Assembly: GCF_004193775.1 (NCBI RefSeq)
Contig: NC_041019.1
Coordinates: 12,262,204 to 12,326,203, forward strand
Direction of reading: 5' to 3'
Origin: Glycine soja
Taxonomy: Eukaryota; Streptophyta; Magnoliopsida; Fabales; Fabaceae
Length of the DNA stretch: 64,000 nucleotides
The position numbers and the translations under genes are program-made. A model generated the notes under the pieces. The model made no database searches, was not told the DNA's origin, and worked only from the letters and a program-made list of their open reading frames with translations. Each line of letters starts with the position of its first letter. Positions within the stretch are counted from its first letter, which is position 1. Of this stretch, positions 11,197 to 22,751 are shown piece after piece.

Positions 11197-14100
11197 ATGG
11201 ATAATCATAACAATACAAGGCATTATACTACAGTAGCTGCACGCATTAAACGAAGGGACATTTTGCAGCAAAAAAAATTAAATAGAGAGTATTCCAATTC
11301 TGGGACACCCAATTTACTACAAAACCAGGCAACAATTTCATCCACAAATGTTACTTCATCTACTTATAATAGGCATAACAATCACAAAAACACTCAATCA
11401 AGTACAAGCCATATTCAATTTCAGAGGAAACAAAACTAAACTAGCAATGGCTTCAAGTGTTGTCACACAAAATTTTAACTCTGTTAGTCAAAGCCATTAT
11501 GGTAGCCACTACAATTACAATGTATCAACTTCAGATGAATCCACAAAACTAGAATCTAACTCTTTAGAAGGTTAGGAACTCAATTTCATAGCATTATAAA
11601 TAATTAATTGTCATTTTGATTCATTGTTTTACTTGATTACAAATTCTAATTTGGCTATCAGTGACCATAACATTGATTTTACAAACAATCATGTTTCAAT
11701 TCAAGTATTCTCAGAAGGTGAGTCATACTCATGTACACTATAATTTGTTTATTCTATATATAATATGAAGAATATGAAATTGACAAAGAATTAAAACTTC
11801 GGATTAATTGTATCCTCAATAGTGGTTCTTATTTAATTATGTCAGGCTATTTAGATATTGGAGATCCAATAATGCAGTGTAATCAATGCCAAACAATGAT
11901 GTGGTATGGCGAAAGAATGCTTAAACATAGGCATGGTACCAATCCAAAGTTTAGTTTGTGTTGTGGTAACGGCAAGGTCCAGCTTCCATTATTACAAACA
12001 CCACCTTCATTGCTGCAATATTTATTATTTGATAACCATTCAATTGATAGTAGAAAATTTCAGCAAAACATTCGAATTTACAATATGATGTTTGCATTTA
12101 CATCTCCTGGAGCAAAACTTGATAACTCTATTAATGATGGAAGAGGACCGCCAACAATTCGTATCCAAGGCCAGCCATATCATAGGATTGAAAGTCTATT
12201 ACCAATGCCCAGAAAACAACCAAAATTCACACAATTGTACATATACGACATTGAACATGAAATACAAAATAGACTTCAAACAGTCAAGTATGTATAAACA
12301 CGTTTTCTCCCTATAATGTGTGTTTTTTATGCCTTACTTCATTTTATATTTTAACATCTAAACCTTAACTGATTTCATTTCTTTGTTTATACATAGAGGC
12401 AGGACAAATATTGACCAACATATAGTGTCTAAACTATCAAAAATGTTGGATCATTGTAATTCACATGCAAAATGCTTTCGAATGGCTAGGGATATATTAA
12501 AAGATAAAGTTGTTCCTGATGTTAAATTGAAGCTCATTTCTAATAGAGAGAAGGATGGAAGAATTGACAATATACCAACAGTCTCTGAAGTTGCTACACT
12601 TATTACTGGGGATGCTGAGGTAGGTTTGACACAGGATATCATTCTCGAAACACAAACTGGACAGTTGCAGAGGATAAATGAATTACACACCAGTTATCTA
12701 GCCCTACAATACCCTCTTTTATTTCCATACGGCGAGGATGGATATAGGCATGATGTCCTCCACCGAAACACATCAATGAATCAATCTCAAAAACGGGTGT
12801 GACTTACTATAAGAGAATGGTTTTGCTTTAGGCTTTAATTCAGACCCATGGAAGCGCAAACAATTTTACATTCAAGGAGACTATTCCAACAATTTATTGT
12901 TGATGGCTATACCGTGGTAGAATCAGAGAGACTTTCATTCATCAGAAGAAACCAATCAAAATTAAGGGTGAACAAATATTGTGATATGCGTGAAACATCT
13001 AACCATGGTGCTATTCAAGGGTCAAACAGAGGCAAGTGGGTCATTTTACCTTCTACATTTGTTGGCCGTCGTAGGTACATGGATCAATTGTACTTCGATG
13101 GTATGGCCATATGTAGTTATGTAGGCTTCCTGACTTATTTATAACATTTACTTGCAACCCAAGTTGGCCTGAGATTCCAAGGTTATTAGCACCAATGAAT
13201 CTACAGCCAGCTGATCATCCTCATATTTTGTCCCGAGTTTTTAAAATAAAATTCGAACAAATGTTAGCTGATTTGACAAAACTCCATCTCCTAGGGAAGG
13301 TTTTGGCATGTAAGTAATATTAATAATTATTTTATCCTTATTCATTATATATATTGATATTTAATTATTTTTTTGTTTTTTGAACTTTTTTAAAAAAATT
13401 AACATAAAATGTTGGCTAACATTTTATTGATTTTTTCTTGGTAGACACGTACACCATTGAATTCCAAAAAAGTGGCCTGCCACATGCACATTTGCTCCTA
13501 TTTTTGCATCCATCGAGCAAGTATCCAACACCTAAAGATATTGACAACATTATATGTGCTGAGATGCCATCAAAGAATGAGCAAAATGAACTTTACCAGC
13601 TGGTCCAAACACACATGATACACGGTCCATGTGGCATAGCCAACCGATCATCACCCTGTATGAAGGATGGAAAGTGTTCAATATTCTATCCTAAGAAATT
13701 CCAGACTTGCACTGTGGTTGATTCTGATGGATATCCAATCTATAGGCGCAAGGACACTAGTAACACAATCCTAAAAAGTGGTGTTATTTTAGACAACTAC
13801 AGTGTTGTTCCATATAATCCAACACTTCTACTCAGATATCAAGCTTACATTAATATTGAATGGTGCAATCAAAGCACATCAATTAAATACCTCTTTAAAT
13901 ATATCAATAAAGGCTATGATAAAATTACGGCTACTATTGAGAACAAAGAAGATGTTCATAAGAATTTAGATGAAATCAAACACTTCCTAGATTGCAGGTC
14001 TATCACAAATTAATTTTTACAAAAGAAATATTATTTATTTCCCACATTTATTACATTATGTGTTTATATATTCCAGGTATATAACATTGTGTGAAGCAGT

Positions 14101-14490
14101 ATAGCGAATTTTTGCTTTTCCAATCCATGCCAGGAAACCAGCCATTGAAAGGCTATTCTTTCACCTACCTAGCCAATATTCGGTATACTATCATGATCAT
14201 GAGGATATTAATGACCTACTTTCAAAACCTACTGTATCAAAATCAATGTTCACTTCTTGGATGAATGCTAATAGAATCTATGTTGAAGCAAGGAAGTTAA
14301 CTTATCCAGAATTTGTGACAAAGTTTGTATATAATAAAAGAGACGGGTGTTGGAAAGCAAGAAAAAAAGGGTTCACAGGTTAATTTGGATTTCACCTACC
14401 CTTGGGGAATTGTATTACCTAATGATGATGCTGACAGTGTGCAAATGGCCTACATATTATGAAGATATAAGAACAGTGGCAAATATTATT
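11197..14490 (+). pseudogene. Helitron Rep protein, broken and lacking the helicase
   Basis: The normal protein nicks and rejoins DNA for rolling-circle transposition and carries a Pif1-type helicase. Here 11197-11439 gives a basic N-terminus (MDNHNNTRHYTTVAARIKRR). 11839-12297 gives the Helitron-type zinc finger (CNQCQTMMWYGER) and the start of the Helitron-like N domain, and 12396-12800 continues it. 12848-13144, 13145-~13310 and 13438-14010 follow with frame changes. The Rep centre is visible: GLPHAHLLLFL at ~13,477 holds the HUH motif and IKYLFKYINKGYD at ~13,883 the paired tyrosines. Damage includes a stop after NQSQKRV (~12,800), a stop in the stretch before 12,848, a frameshift near 13,140 (FITFTCNPSWPEIP reads in another frame), a TAG at 14,102-14,104 and a TAA near 14,382. 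The helicase part is absent. Confidence 0.85.
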
Positions 14491-15032
14491 AGTGAATTTT
14501 AGCTATGGTTCAGCCCACTAATCTAAGATCAAGCTCAAGATTCTCCACTAAGTGTGCTTAGGTGTCATGAGACGTGTAAAATATGAAGGACATGCACAAA
14601 GTGTGACTATATGATGTGACAATGGGGAGTAGCAAGCAAATGCTCGCCTCCCCCTCTAAAATTTAATTGGATTGGGCTTCTCTCAATTAAATTAAATTTA
14701 TTTTCCAACACACACATCAAATATTCACTTAATGCATGTCAAATTACAAAACTTCCCCTAATACAAAAACTAGTCTAGGTGCCCTAAAATACAAGGGCTG
14801 AAAAATCCTATATTTTTAGGGTACCCTACCTATATTATGGAGCCCTAAATACAAGGCTAAAAAATAATGAAACCTTAATCTAATATGTACAAAGATAAGT
14901 GGGCTCATATTTAGCCCATGGGCCCGAAATCTACCCTAAGACTCATGAGAACCCTAGGGCCTTCTCTTGCATCTCTGGCCCAATCTTCTTGGAGTCTTCT
15001 AGCCAATGCCCTTGACGGGTAGGATTGCATCA
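14491..15032 (-). repeat. 3' LTR of the gypsy element, truncated
   Basis: Matches the first ~540 bases (minus-strand sense) of the 5' LTR at 21,171-22,133, from TGATGCAATCC inward. It stops at about 14,491 where Helitron Rep sequence begins, so the distal part was deleted. A polypurine stretch AAAGAGGAGGGAA abuts it on the inner side. Confidence 0.8.
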
Positions 15033-15046
15033 TTCCCTCCTCTTTG
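15033..15046 (-). other. Polypurine tract of the gypsy element
   Basis: On the minus strand AAAGAGGAGGGAA immediately precedes the TG start of the 3' LTR. This is the expected position and composition of the plus-strand primer for reverse transcription. Confidence 0.7.
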
Positions 15047-15250
15047 AAAAGGATTTGACCTCAAATCTAGAGGTTCTTGAAACTCTAGGCTTCTTCCCTC
15101 AACACCTGTAAAAAGAATAAAAACATGTATATTAGTGGTGTTTGGTATGTTGGAGTAAGGTAAGGTCTGAAAATCAATTTCCTGGAAATCTTCCCATGAG
15201 GGAACATGGTTCCTCACCAACTCAATGAGTGGTGCTACAAGTATAGAAAA

Positions 15251-15580
15251 TGTTGAAGATATACTTTTGTAACTGCATAATATTTTATTTTTCAATTTTT
15301 AAATTAGGATTTAGTAAATAAGTTGATTTCCTATATTTTAGGGGTAAGTCAGTTTTAATGGATTAGCCTAATCAATAAGTGATTCCTATCTTTAAGGAGC
15401 AAGTTAGTTTTAATATTCTGTTTTGCTAATATCTTGTTATCTAATTAGTTTATCTTTTGCTATTTATTGTATCACTGCTGAGAACCATTTGAATTAGAAT
15501 AGAATAATTATATTTCCTCTGCATACGTATTGTCTCTCTTCTCTCCTCTGTTTTTTATAATTTCCTCCACAAAACCAACA
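15251..15580 (+). repeat. 5' LTR of the nested copia element
   Basis: 330 bp, TG..CA ends, flanked outside by GAAAA and inside by a primer-binding site. It differs from the 3' LTR at about four bases. Confidence 0.93.
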
Positions 15581-15581
15581 A

Positions 15582-15597
15582 TTGGTATCGAGAGCCT
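15582..15597 (+). other. Primer-binding site of the nested copia element
   Basis: TTGGTATCGAGAGCC one base after the 5' LTR resembles the complement of the 3' end of initiator methionine tRNA (TGGTATCAGAGC), the usual primer for plant copia elements. Confidence 0.8.
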
Positions 15598-15618
15598 TAT
15601 TCTTACAGGACTTCTACC

Positions 15619-17509
15619 ATGGAAGGTGAAGCAAGTTTTTCCCACATAACTCTTCCAATCTTTGATGGAGAGAATTATGATCTTTGGGAAGTGAAAATGC
15701 AATCCTACATGGAGTCTTTGGATTTATGGGATGCTGTGGAAGAGGATTATGAAATATTTCCGCTGCCTGAAAATCCCACCATGGCCCAAATTAAAAATCA
15801 CAAGGAAAGAAAGATGAAGAAGGCAAAAGCGAGGTCATGTTTGTTCACTGGTGTTTCACAAATGATATTCATCAGAATCATGACTCTTAAATCACCCAAA
15901 GCAATTTGGGATTATTTGAAAGAGGAATACGCTGGAGATGATAGAATACGAAGCATGCAAGTGCTGAATTTAAGAAAAGGAATTTGAGCTTCAAAGGATG
16001 CAAGAGTCAGAGACAATCAAAGAATACTCAAACAAATTGTTGGGTATTGCCAACAAGATAAAGTTGTTGGGAAGTGATTTTATTGATTCGAGAATTGTAG
16101 AGAAAATTTTGGTAACGGTGCCGGAGAGGTATGAAGCATCTATAGCTTCATTGGAGAACACAAAGGATCTGTCGAAAATCACATTGGCAGAAGTGCTACA
16201 TGCCCTGCAAGCTCAAGAGCAGCGAAGGTTGATGAGGCAAGATCGTGTAGTCGAAGGTGCTTTGCCCGCCAAACATCATGAAGTTGATGAAAGCAAAAAG
16301 GATTTTTTCAAGAAGAATCAACCAGCAAGCAGCGAAAATAGTGCAAACAACCAAAACAAAGATAAGGATAAAAAGAAAAATTATCCACCTTGTCAGCATT
16401 GTGGCAAAAAAGGTCATGCACCTTTCAGATGTTGGAGGAGACCAAATGCAAAATGTAACAAGTGCAATCAGATAGGGCATGAAGCGGTGATCTGCGCCAA
16501 CAAAAATCCCCATGATGAGGGAGCTCAGATTCCTAATCAAGAAGAAGAGGACCAATTGTTTGTGGCCACATGCTTTTTGAGTAGTGAATCAAGGGAAAGT
16601 TGGTTGATTGATAGTGGTTGTACGAATCACATGACATATGATAAGACTCTATTCAAGGATTTGAAGCCAACTAATGTCTCAAAGGTCAGAATTGGGAATG
16701 GTGGCTATATTCCAGTAAAAGGAAAAGGAACTGTTGCAATTTCAACGTGTTCAGGTATCAAATTAATATCAGATGTTCTTTATGTACCTAACATTGACCA
16801 AAACTTGCTAAGCGTAGGTCAGTTGATTAAAAAGGGATTTAAAGTGTCCTTTGAACATCAACATTGCTTTATCTATGACAATTTTGGCTGGGAAGTTCTA
16901 AGGGTTAAAATGAAAGGTAAAAGCTTTTCATTTGATCCAGCAGAGGAGGAGCATACAGCCTATTTCACTCAAGTCACACCCACAGAACTCTGGCACAAGA
17001 GACTTGATCATTGCCATCTTGAAAGAATGCTAAACATGAAAAAAAGAAAATATGCAAAAGAAAATTTGAAGAAGTTTCAAATGGAGGAATGCAAATCTGC
17101 TAGCACACTAATGAATCAAAAGGAGAAGTTCAGAAAAGAAGAAGGTGTTGATAACATTGATGAAGGATATTGTGGGAGCTTGATTGGATGTCCAATATAT
17201 CTCACTTCAACAAGGTCAAACATTCTATTTTCTAAAAAGAACAAAACTGGAATTTTTGTTGACAATCAAGTAGCCATTGCTATTGCAAACAATCCCGTGT
17301 GTCATGGGAAGATTAAACATTTCAACATCCAGGTTTATTATTTGATAAAGATGCAACAAAGTGGAGAAGTGAACTTAATTTACTGCAAGTCTAAAGATCA
17401 ATTGGCTGACATGTTTACAAAGTCACTACCTATCAACAAACTTGAACTCAAAGAATTGGAGTTTGCAGTTCCAAAAGCAAGGAGGAGTGTTGAAGATATA
17501 CTTTTGTAA
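15619..17509 (+). pseudogene. Copia gag-protease with deleted pol
   Basis: The start MEGEASFSHITLPIFDGENY and the following ~120 residues are a copia gag N-terminus. A frameshift between 15,987 and 15,998 passes the reading to a 503-codon frame. That frame holds the rest of gag, two CCHC zinc knuckles (CQHCGKKGHAPFRC at ~16,393 and CNKCNQIGHEAVIC at ~16,453) and the aspartic protease site WLIDSGCTNHM (~16,601). The pre-integrase motif LWHKRLDHCHLERML (~16,989) follows. The frame then jumps to a fragment from the end of reverse transcriptase (GYCGSLIGCPIYLTSTRSNI) and then to the last part of RNase H (IFVDNQVAIAIANNP..DQLADMFTKSLP). At least two in-frame deletions therefore removed integrase and the polymerase core, including the YVDD site. 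Confidence 0.88.
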
Positions 17510-17817
17510 CTGCATAATATTTTATTTTTCAATTTTTAAATTAAGATTTAGTAAATAAGTTGATTTCCTATATTTTAGGGGTAAGTCAGTTTTAATGGAT
17601 TAGCCTAATCAATAAGTGGTTCCTATCTTTAAGGAGCATGTTAGTTTTAATATTCTGTTTTGCTAATATCTTGTTATCTAATTAGTTTATCTTTTGCTAT
17701 TTATTGTATCACTGCTGAGAACCATTTGAATTAGAATAGAATAATTCTATTTCCTCTGCATACGTATTGTCTCTCTTCTCTCCTCTGTTTTTTATAATTT
17801 CCTCCACAAAACCAACA
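17488..17817 (+). repeat. 3' LTR of the nested copia element
   Basis: 330 bp, nearly identical to 15,251-15,580. It is preceded by the purine tract AAAGCAAGGAGGAG and followed by GAAAA, the repeated target site. The pol remnant reads into its first bases. Confidence 0.93.
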
Positions 17818-17953
17818 GAAAAATATAGGACAAACCTTTTGTAAAAGTTTGTTAAGTCATGGAAGCCCCAAATTTTCCTTATACTTGGTGGAGTGGGCCA
17901 CTCAGGAATGAGCTTTATTCTCCTAGGATTTATGGGAACCCCTTGATCACCAT

Positions 17954-18931
17954 TTAAAAAATTAAGGAAAGTAATGCAATAAAACGTGCCTTTTTTATAT
18001 TTTCATTTTGATTACTCCTACCAAAAAGTATGACAAACCTAAGGTGTCCCATATGAGCACCTAGGTTTGTATTGAAACAAAAAATAAGAACAAACCTACC
18101 TAATGAGTCCCTATGTATGTAAATCATGAAGATGTTGGATGCATGAGTGATTTTACAAAAAAGGGTTGCACCACTCAACACATTCATCATACCACCTATC
18201 ATAGGGATTTGGTGCCTCATAATACCTATTTTGGGCACCAACAAAGCACAAGGATTTAAGCTCTTACGAACCAAACCCTAATCCAACAACTCCTTTAATT
18301 GAGGAATAATCTCAAGCCCAAGAGGTGAGGCAGTGCTAACAAGTGTCTTTTTACAAAGGAGAAGATGTGGAGGTTGTCTAAGAGGGAAAGTTTCTTTAAT
18401 GTTTGTCTTTATTTCAAAATGACTTTCCTTCTTAACTAACCTCTTGGAGGAGACACTTACCTCCTTACACTCCTCCTTAACCATTAAAGGTTGTCCTTCT
18501 TCTTGGGGGTAGATTTCTTCACTAGATTCTTCCAATTTTGCTTCTTCACTTTCACTAGAGGAAGGTGACGTAGTAGCCTCATCTTGGCTACTATAAATGT
18601 CTTGGCTCCTCATAATCATGGTTTTTGTGGTGGGGCATTGAGAAGTAATGTGTCCTCTTCCAAGACATTTAAAGCACTTTATAGAGCTAGTTTTCTCTTG
18701 CATACTAGCCTTAGGGGGTTGCTTTTCTATTGTCTTCCCCTTATCATCTTTGGGCTTAGAAGGTGCCACCCCTAAGATGCCTTGACCTTGGTCTTTCTTT
18801 GGATAAGAGTGATGGCAATAAGATTTTGAAGTAGACTTCCTTTTAAGTTGTTGCTCTACCCTTATTTCCCAATCTAAGTAAGTCTCTACATTGTCCTTCC
18901 CATGGAAGTATGGGAGGTTAATGTTAGCCAC
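17954..18931 (-). pseudogene. Gypsy gag-pol remnant
   Basis: The minus-strand frame starting MANINLPYFHGKDNVETYLDWE (18,931) is the N-terminus of a Ty3/gypsy gag. It is followed after a deletion by a basic region and one zinc knuckle CFKCLGRGHITSQC (~18,650). An acidic linker leads to PQLKELLD, a TAG at 18,278-18,280, and then in the same frame GLVRKSLNPCALLVPK. That is the start of a gypsy reverse transcriptase, with LSGATLFCKI and the later RFVILFGRSNQNENIKKARF recognisable. The polymerase active-site block between them is missing or scrambled. Protease is absent between gag and reverse transcriptase. The gene cannot make an active enzyme. Confidence 0.8.
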
Positions 18932-21157
18932 TTGAGGCTTTCTTTCCTTTTCTCTCCAATGGGAGTGAGGTCTAAGATGTGACCTATGCCTTCCTTCATA
19001 ATATTCACGAAGTTTTTCACTTAGGCTCTTACAAGGGTAATGACTACTATAGGAGGCATGTTTTTCTTTTCTTAATTCTTTTAGTATTTTCCTTCTTTCT
19101 TTTTTCCTTATTTGTTCTCTCTCATCTTGATTTATTTCTACCCTCTCTTTTCCTTTTTCTTTTCTTTCTAGTTTTTCTTTCCATAACTTGAGGGAACTTA
19201 ACTCATCAAAGATTCTAGATAGAGGGTCCTTATGACTAGTACCTTCACCATTAACACTAGATGAATGATGACTCGTGTTGGTTCCTAAGTTGTGGTTCTT
19301 TCTTGTTGGAGGTTTGCAAAAGGTAAAATCTAGGGTTCAAAAGAACTCAAAATAAGCGTGATAAGCAAGAAGAAAGTATAATGTAATTACAAGATAAACT
19401 AGGTGTGACTAGTAAAGAAAATAAGCTATAAAAGTAAGCAAGAAATTAAAGTGCAAGAAATATAAACTAGGCGGATCCTAGGAGTGTTTGGATGACCACA
19501 TTTAAGGTTCCCAACAAAACACTCACTATCCTAAGGGAAAATTGCCTAAAATTAATACACACAAATGAAAGTTTGGTAACCTATTGGAGGCTCCCAACAC
19601 ACTTCCAATGAAAGGCCTTTTTGTTACAAAACTTGAAAGCAATGAAGGTAAGTAAATTGTCAATTCCAAAATTACAAAACGGTCCTCAATTTTGGTGGTT
19701 GTTCTCTCTTTGGTGATTCACTCAATTTAGAGTGGTTCTTAGTCCAATAGCTCTTAACATGGTTGGCCCCTTGCTTCTTGATTCAAATTCTTCAAGGGAT
19801 GACAACAATCCTTTTTTCCAATTCCCTATATGACAACTCATAAACAAGGAAACAAAGAGACAAACAATAACCAAAGACCAAAAAATGAAATGAAAGCTAA
19901 ACCAATATAGTTTTAACAAGAAAAATTTTCAAGGATTATTCAACAATTAAAGCAATGAAAAGCACACAAAAGCAAGCTAGGACTCAAAGATAAACCTAGA
20001 ATGACTCTAGAGTAGAGTAAAAAAAATAAAAAAAATAAGACTCAAGAAACCTCTAGTTTTGGCACTTGTTTTCACACTAATTTTCAATTGAAATTTCAGA
20101 ACTAATATTGGTATAAAATATACACCAATTATAGAACAAATTTCGAGCCAAAACAACAATCACACTTTCCTTTCACTTTATTTTTCTGGACGCTGATTTT
20201 CCTGCCAACTTGTGTGATTTTTATTATTTTTTCCTTTTATCTAAATCACTTTTTTATTTTTTTTCTAATTTTGATCCATATGTCTAGAAAATTCAGTAAA
20301 AATTTCAGTTCAAAATTCACAGTGACAAATTCTGAGTAATTTTTACAAGTTTGTATGTTCAAGTTGCCTACACCAGTGAGTTCAACCTAGAAATAAAAAG
20401 TAGTGTTTATGTTGCTTAAGGCTTGGATAATTACAATTTGTGTTTTCTTATGCTCAAATTTCTTGAATAACACAATTCAAGAGAGCTTAAGACTTATTTT
20501 GATTCACAAATCCAGCCACAACTCAGCAGCACAACTCAATTTCTTCATAGAAAACATAGGCTAAGAAACTTAGAAAACAAAACAAAGTTCAACAATAAGA
20601 CTACTTCTAGGAATTGATTTAGAACATGTTATGAACTAAATAACATGCATGAATTAAACTCAAAATTCAAAAGATAGGCTAAGAATGACAAGAATGCATG
20701 AACAAATGTATCTAGAATTCAATCAACAAAATCAAAATTCAACACAAACTTAGAACATAATGTGACAATTATTATGACTAAACATGACTCTAAGACAATA
20801 TGGATTAAGTGGTTTACACTTAGATTTTTGTGTTTTTTTTTCTAATCTATATTTTGGAAGAAAATTTAGATCTAAAGGTTCTGCACAAGAAGATTATGAC
20901 TGAAAAATAATAGAACCTAAAATCAACACAAAAACATGATTCAAGAGTAGATATATAAAATTTGAACCATAGAAATGCAAGAACAAGTGTAGATCAAAGA
21001 TTTAATCGGTTTATTTTTTTAATCTACTCTAAATAATACCAAACCAAAAGACAATGGAGGATATACATGGAGAATAAGATGAAGAACAAGGAATTAAAAT
21101 GAATTGGTCGAATAAAAAGATAGAGGAAGCAAAAGAACATCACCTAAACGAAGATGC
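18932..21157 (-). other. Leader region of the gypsy element
   Basis: About 2.2 kb of AT-rich sequence between the primer-binding site and gag on the minus strand. It has pyrimidine-rich stretches at 19,055-19,190 (purine-rich on the sense strand) and no credible coding frame. Long untranslated leaders are usual in large plant gypsy elements. Confidence 0.5.
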
Positions 21158-21170
21158 TCTTGAAACCACA
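21158..21170 (-). other. Primer-binding site of the gypsy element
   Basis: On the minus strand TGTGGTTTCAAGAGC follows the 5' LTR. It resembles the methionine-tRNA complement TGGTATCAGAGC with changes, consistent with decay. Confidence 0.5.
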
Positions 21171-22133
21171 TAATATAGTTCCATGTGGAGCTTGTAGGCC
21201 TTGGATCTTCTTCATCGATGGAGTCATTTGCTTCTTGAAGATGAATGGCAGCAGAATGGAGAAGGAAGAGAGATGATCGGAGACGCCACTTCAAGGAGAA
21301 GATGAGTCAACAAGAAGTTCACCACCATAGGAAGCCATGGATAAGAGCTTGAAGGTAGGAGAAGATGAATGGAGGGAGAGGGAGAGAAGGAGCGTGAAAT
21401 TTTGTGCCTCAAATAAGGTCCGAACTTTGAAGTGTAATTCTCATATGATCAAAGTTGAAAAAATGCACACACATGACCTTTATTTATAGCCTGAGTGTCA
21501 CAAAAAATTGGAGGGAAATTTGAATTTCTATTTAAATTTCACTTGAATTTGAAATTGAATTTGTGGAGCCAAAATTTCATAAATTATGATTAGTGAATTT
21601 TAGCTATGGTTCAGCCCACTAATCCAAGATCAAGTCCAAGATTCTCCACTAAGTGTGCTTAGGTTTCATGTGGCATGTAAAGTATGAAAGACATGCATAA
21701 AGTGTGACTATATGATGTGGCAATGGGGTGTAACAAGCAAATGCTCACCTCCCCCTCTAAAATTTAATTTGATTGGGCTTCTCCCAATTCAATTAAATTT
21801 ATTTCCCAACAAACACATCAAATATTCACTTAATGCATGTGAAATTACAAAACTACCCCTAATACAAAAACTAGTCTAGGTGCCCTAAAATACAAAGGCT
21901 AAAAAGTCCTACATTTCTAGGGTACCCTACCTACATTATGAAGCCCTAAACACAAGGTCCAAAAATAATGAAACCTTAATCTAATATGTACAAAGATAAG
22001 TGGACTCATACTTAGCCCATAGGCCCGAAATCTACCCTAAGGCTCATGAGAACCCTAGGATCTTCTCTTGCATCTCTGGCCCAATCTTCTTGGAGTTTTC
22101 TATCCAATGCCCTTGGGGGATAGGATTACATCA
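21171..22133 (-). repeat. 5' LTR of the gypsy element
   Basis: About 963 bp, matching the solo LTR at 24,560-25,538 over its whole length in inverse orientation. Minus-strand sense begins TGATGTAATCC. The inner end reads ..TATATTAT instead of ..CATCA, so the terminal CA has mutated. The sense-strand TATA-like stretch (GCTATAAATAAAGG) lies near 21,480. Confidence 0.85.
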
Positions 22134-22697
22134 AGAAGTACTCATAATTAATCACACAATGCACACCAGAATATGGAAAGCACATAACACACTTGCCGAA
22201 AGGTTCGACCTACTCAAATACCACTTAATGTGACACCCTCTATCCCGATATACATATTTATATAATAAAATACATGGAAATGCGGAATTACATAACATGA
22301 TTTTATTCAATAAACATAGAGGACCTCATGTGGGTAAAATGTTCACATTCGCATTTATCACCAAACTAAACTTATCAATTAAGGGTATGAAAATGTTTTT
22401 GACTCAAAATAAGGTCATCCAAAACTCTAGAGAATGAACTAAAGACTTGGCATGTGAAACAAAATGATAAAAACTATATGTCTAGAACTTCATGAAATTA
22501 ATATAGAAACCCATGTCCTAATGTCACATCCTATCAGAGCATTATGTTCCAGCGTCCTCTAGCACGAGGTTGTTTAAAGCTATCCACCTAACCATCCGCT
22601 CCCACAAACACAAAGTTCGAGATTATCACAGGATCCAAACACAAACAACACACAGGAAGTGAGTTATCACATTCCTAAACAGGTGGAGATAAACGAA

Positions 22698-22698
<1 letters not shown>

Positions 22699-22751
<53 letters not shown>
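22699..22751. repeat. (CA)n(TA)n microsatellite
   Basis: About 22 CA dinucleotides followed by a short TA run, inside the inverted LTR. A shorter CA run lies at 23,932-23,957. Confidence 0.97.

Larger units (their letters stand above)
2270..14490 (+). mobile_element. Decayed Helitron with RPA1-like and Rep genes
   Basis: Two plus-strand gene remnants typical of plant Helitrons occur here: an RPA1-like single-strand DNA-binding protein at 3169-8580 and a Rep protein at 11197-14490. The Rep remnant carries the HUH histidine motif (GLPHAH) and the two-tyrosine motif. Plant Helitrons commonly encode both, and the pairing on one strand with shared upstream cassettes argues for one element. The helicase half of Rep and the 3' hairpin/CTRR end are absent, because the Rep gene stops at the border of a gypsy LTR near 14,490. 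The 5' TC end was not located, so the left boundary is only where element-specific repeats begin. The element is inactive. Confidence 0.75.
15251..17817 (+). mobile_element. Ty1/copia element nested in the gypsy element, young, non-autonomous
   Basis: Two 330-bp LTRs (15,251-15,580 and 17,488-17,817) begin TGTTGAAGATA and end AAAACCAACA. The flanks are GAAAA on both sides (15,246-15,250 and 17,818-17,822), a perfect target duplication. By eye the LTRs differ at only about four positions, which points to recent insertion. A primer-binding site TTGGTATCGAGAGCC follows the 5' LTR and a purine tract AAAGCAAGGAGGAG precedes the 3' LTR. The internal region keeps gag, protease and short pol fragments only, so movement would need enzymes from another copy. 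Confidence 0.93.
14491..22133 (-). mobile_element. Ty3/gypsy LTR retrotransposon, degenerate and internally deleted
   Basis: Read on the minus strand the element has a 5' LTR (22,133-21,171), a primer-binding site, a leader, a gag-pol remnant (18,931-17,954), a polypurine tract (15,046-15,033) and a truncated 3' LTR (15,032-14,491). Zinc-knuckle gag followed directly by a reverse transcriptase fragment identifies the Ty3/gypsy class. Protease, most of reverse transcriptase, RNase H and integrase are missing or unrecognisable. A copia element is inserted at 15,251-17,817. The outer ~440 bases of the 3' LTR are gone, so no target duplication can be read. A solo LTR of the same family is at 24,560-25,538. 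Confidence 0.8.

Noticed and set aside
21094..21412. Minus-strand frames in the gypsy 5' LTR
   Set aside because: They cross the LTR boundary or are Ser/His-rich low-complexity, and are not kept in the other LTR copies.
22134..22228. Remainder of the Helitron Rep gene to the right of the gypsy element
   Set aside because: A short frame (RIWKAHNTLAERFDLLKYHL) exists, but I see no Helitron motif and no sequence overlap with the truncated Rep to support it.
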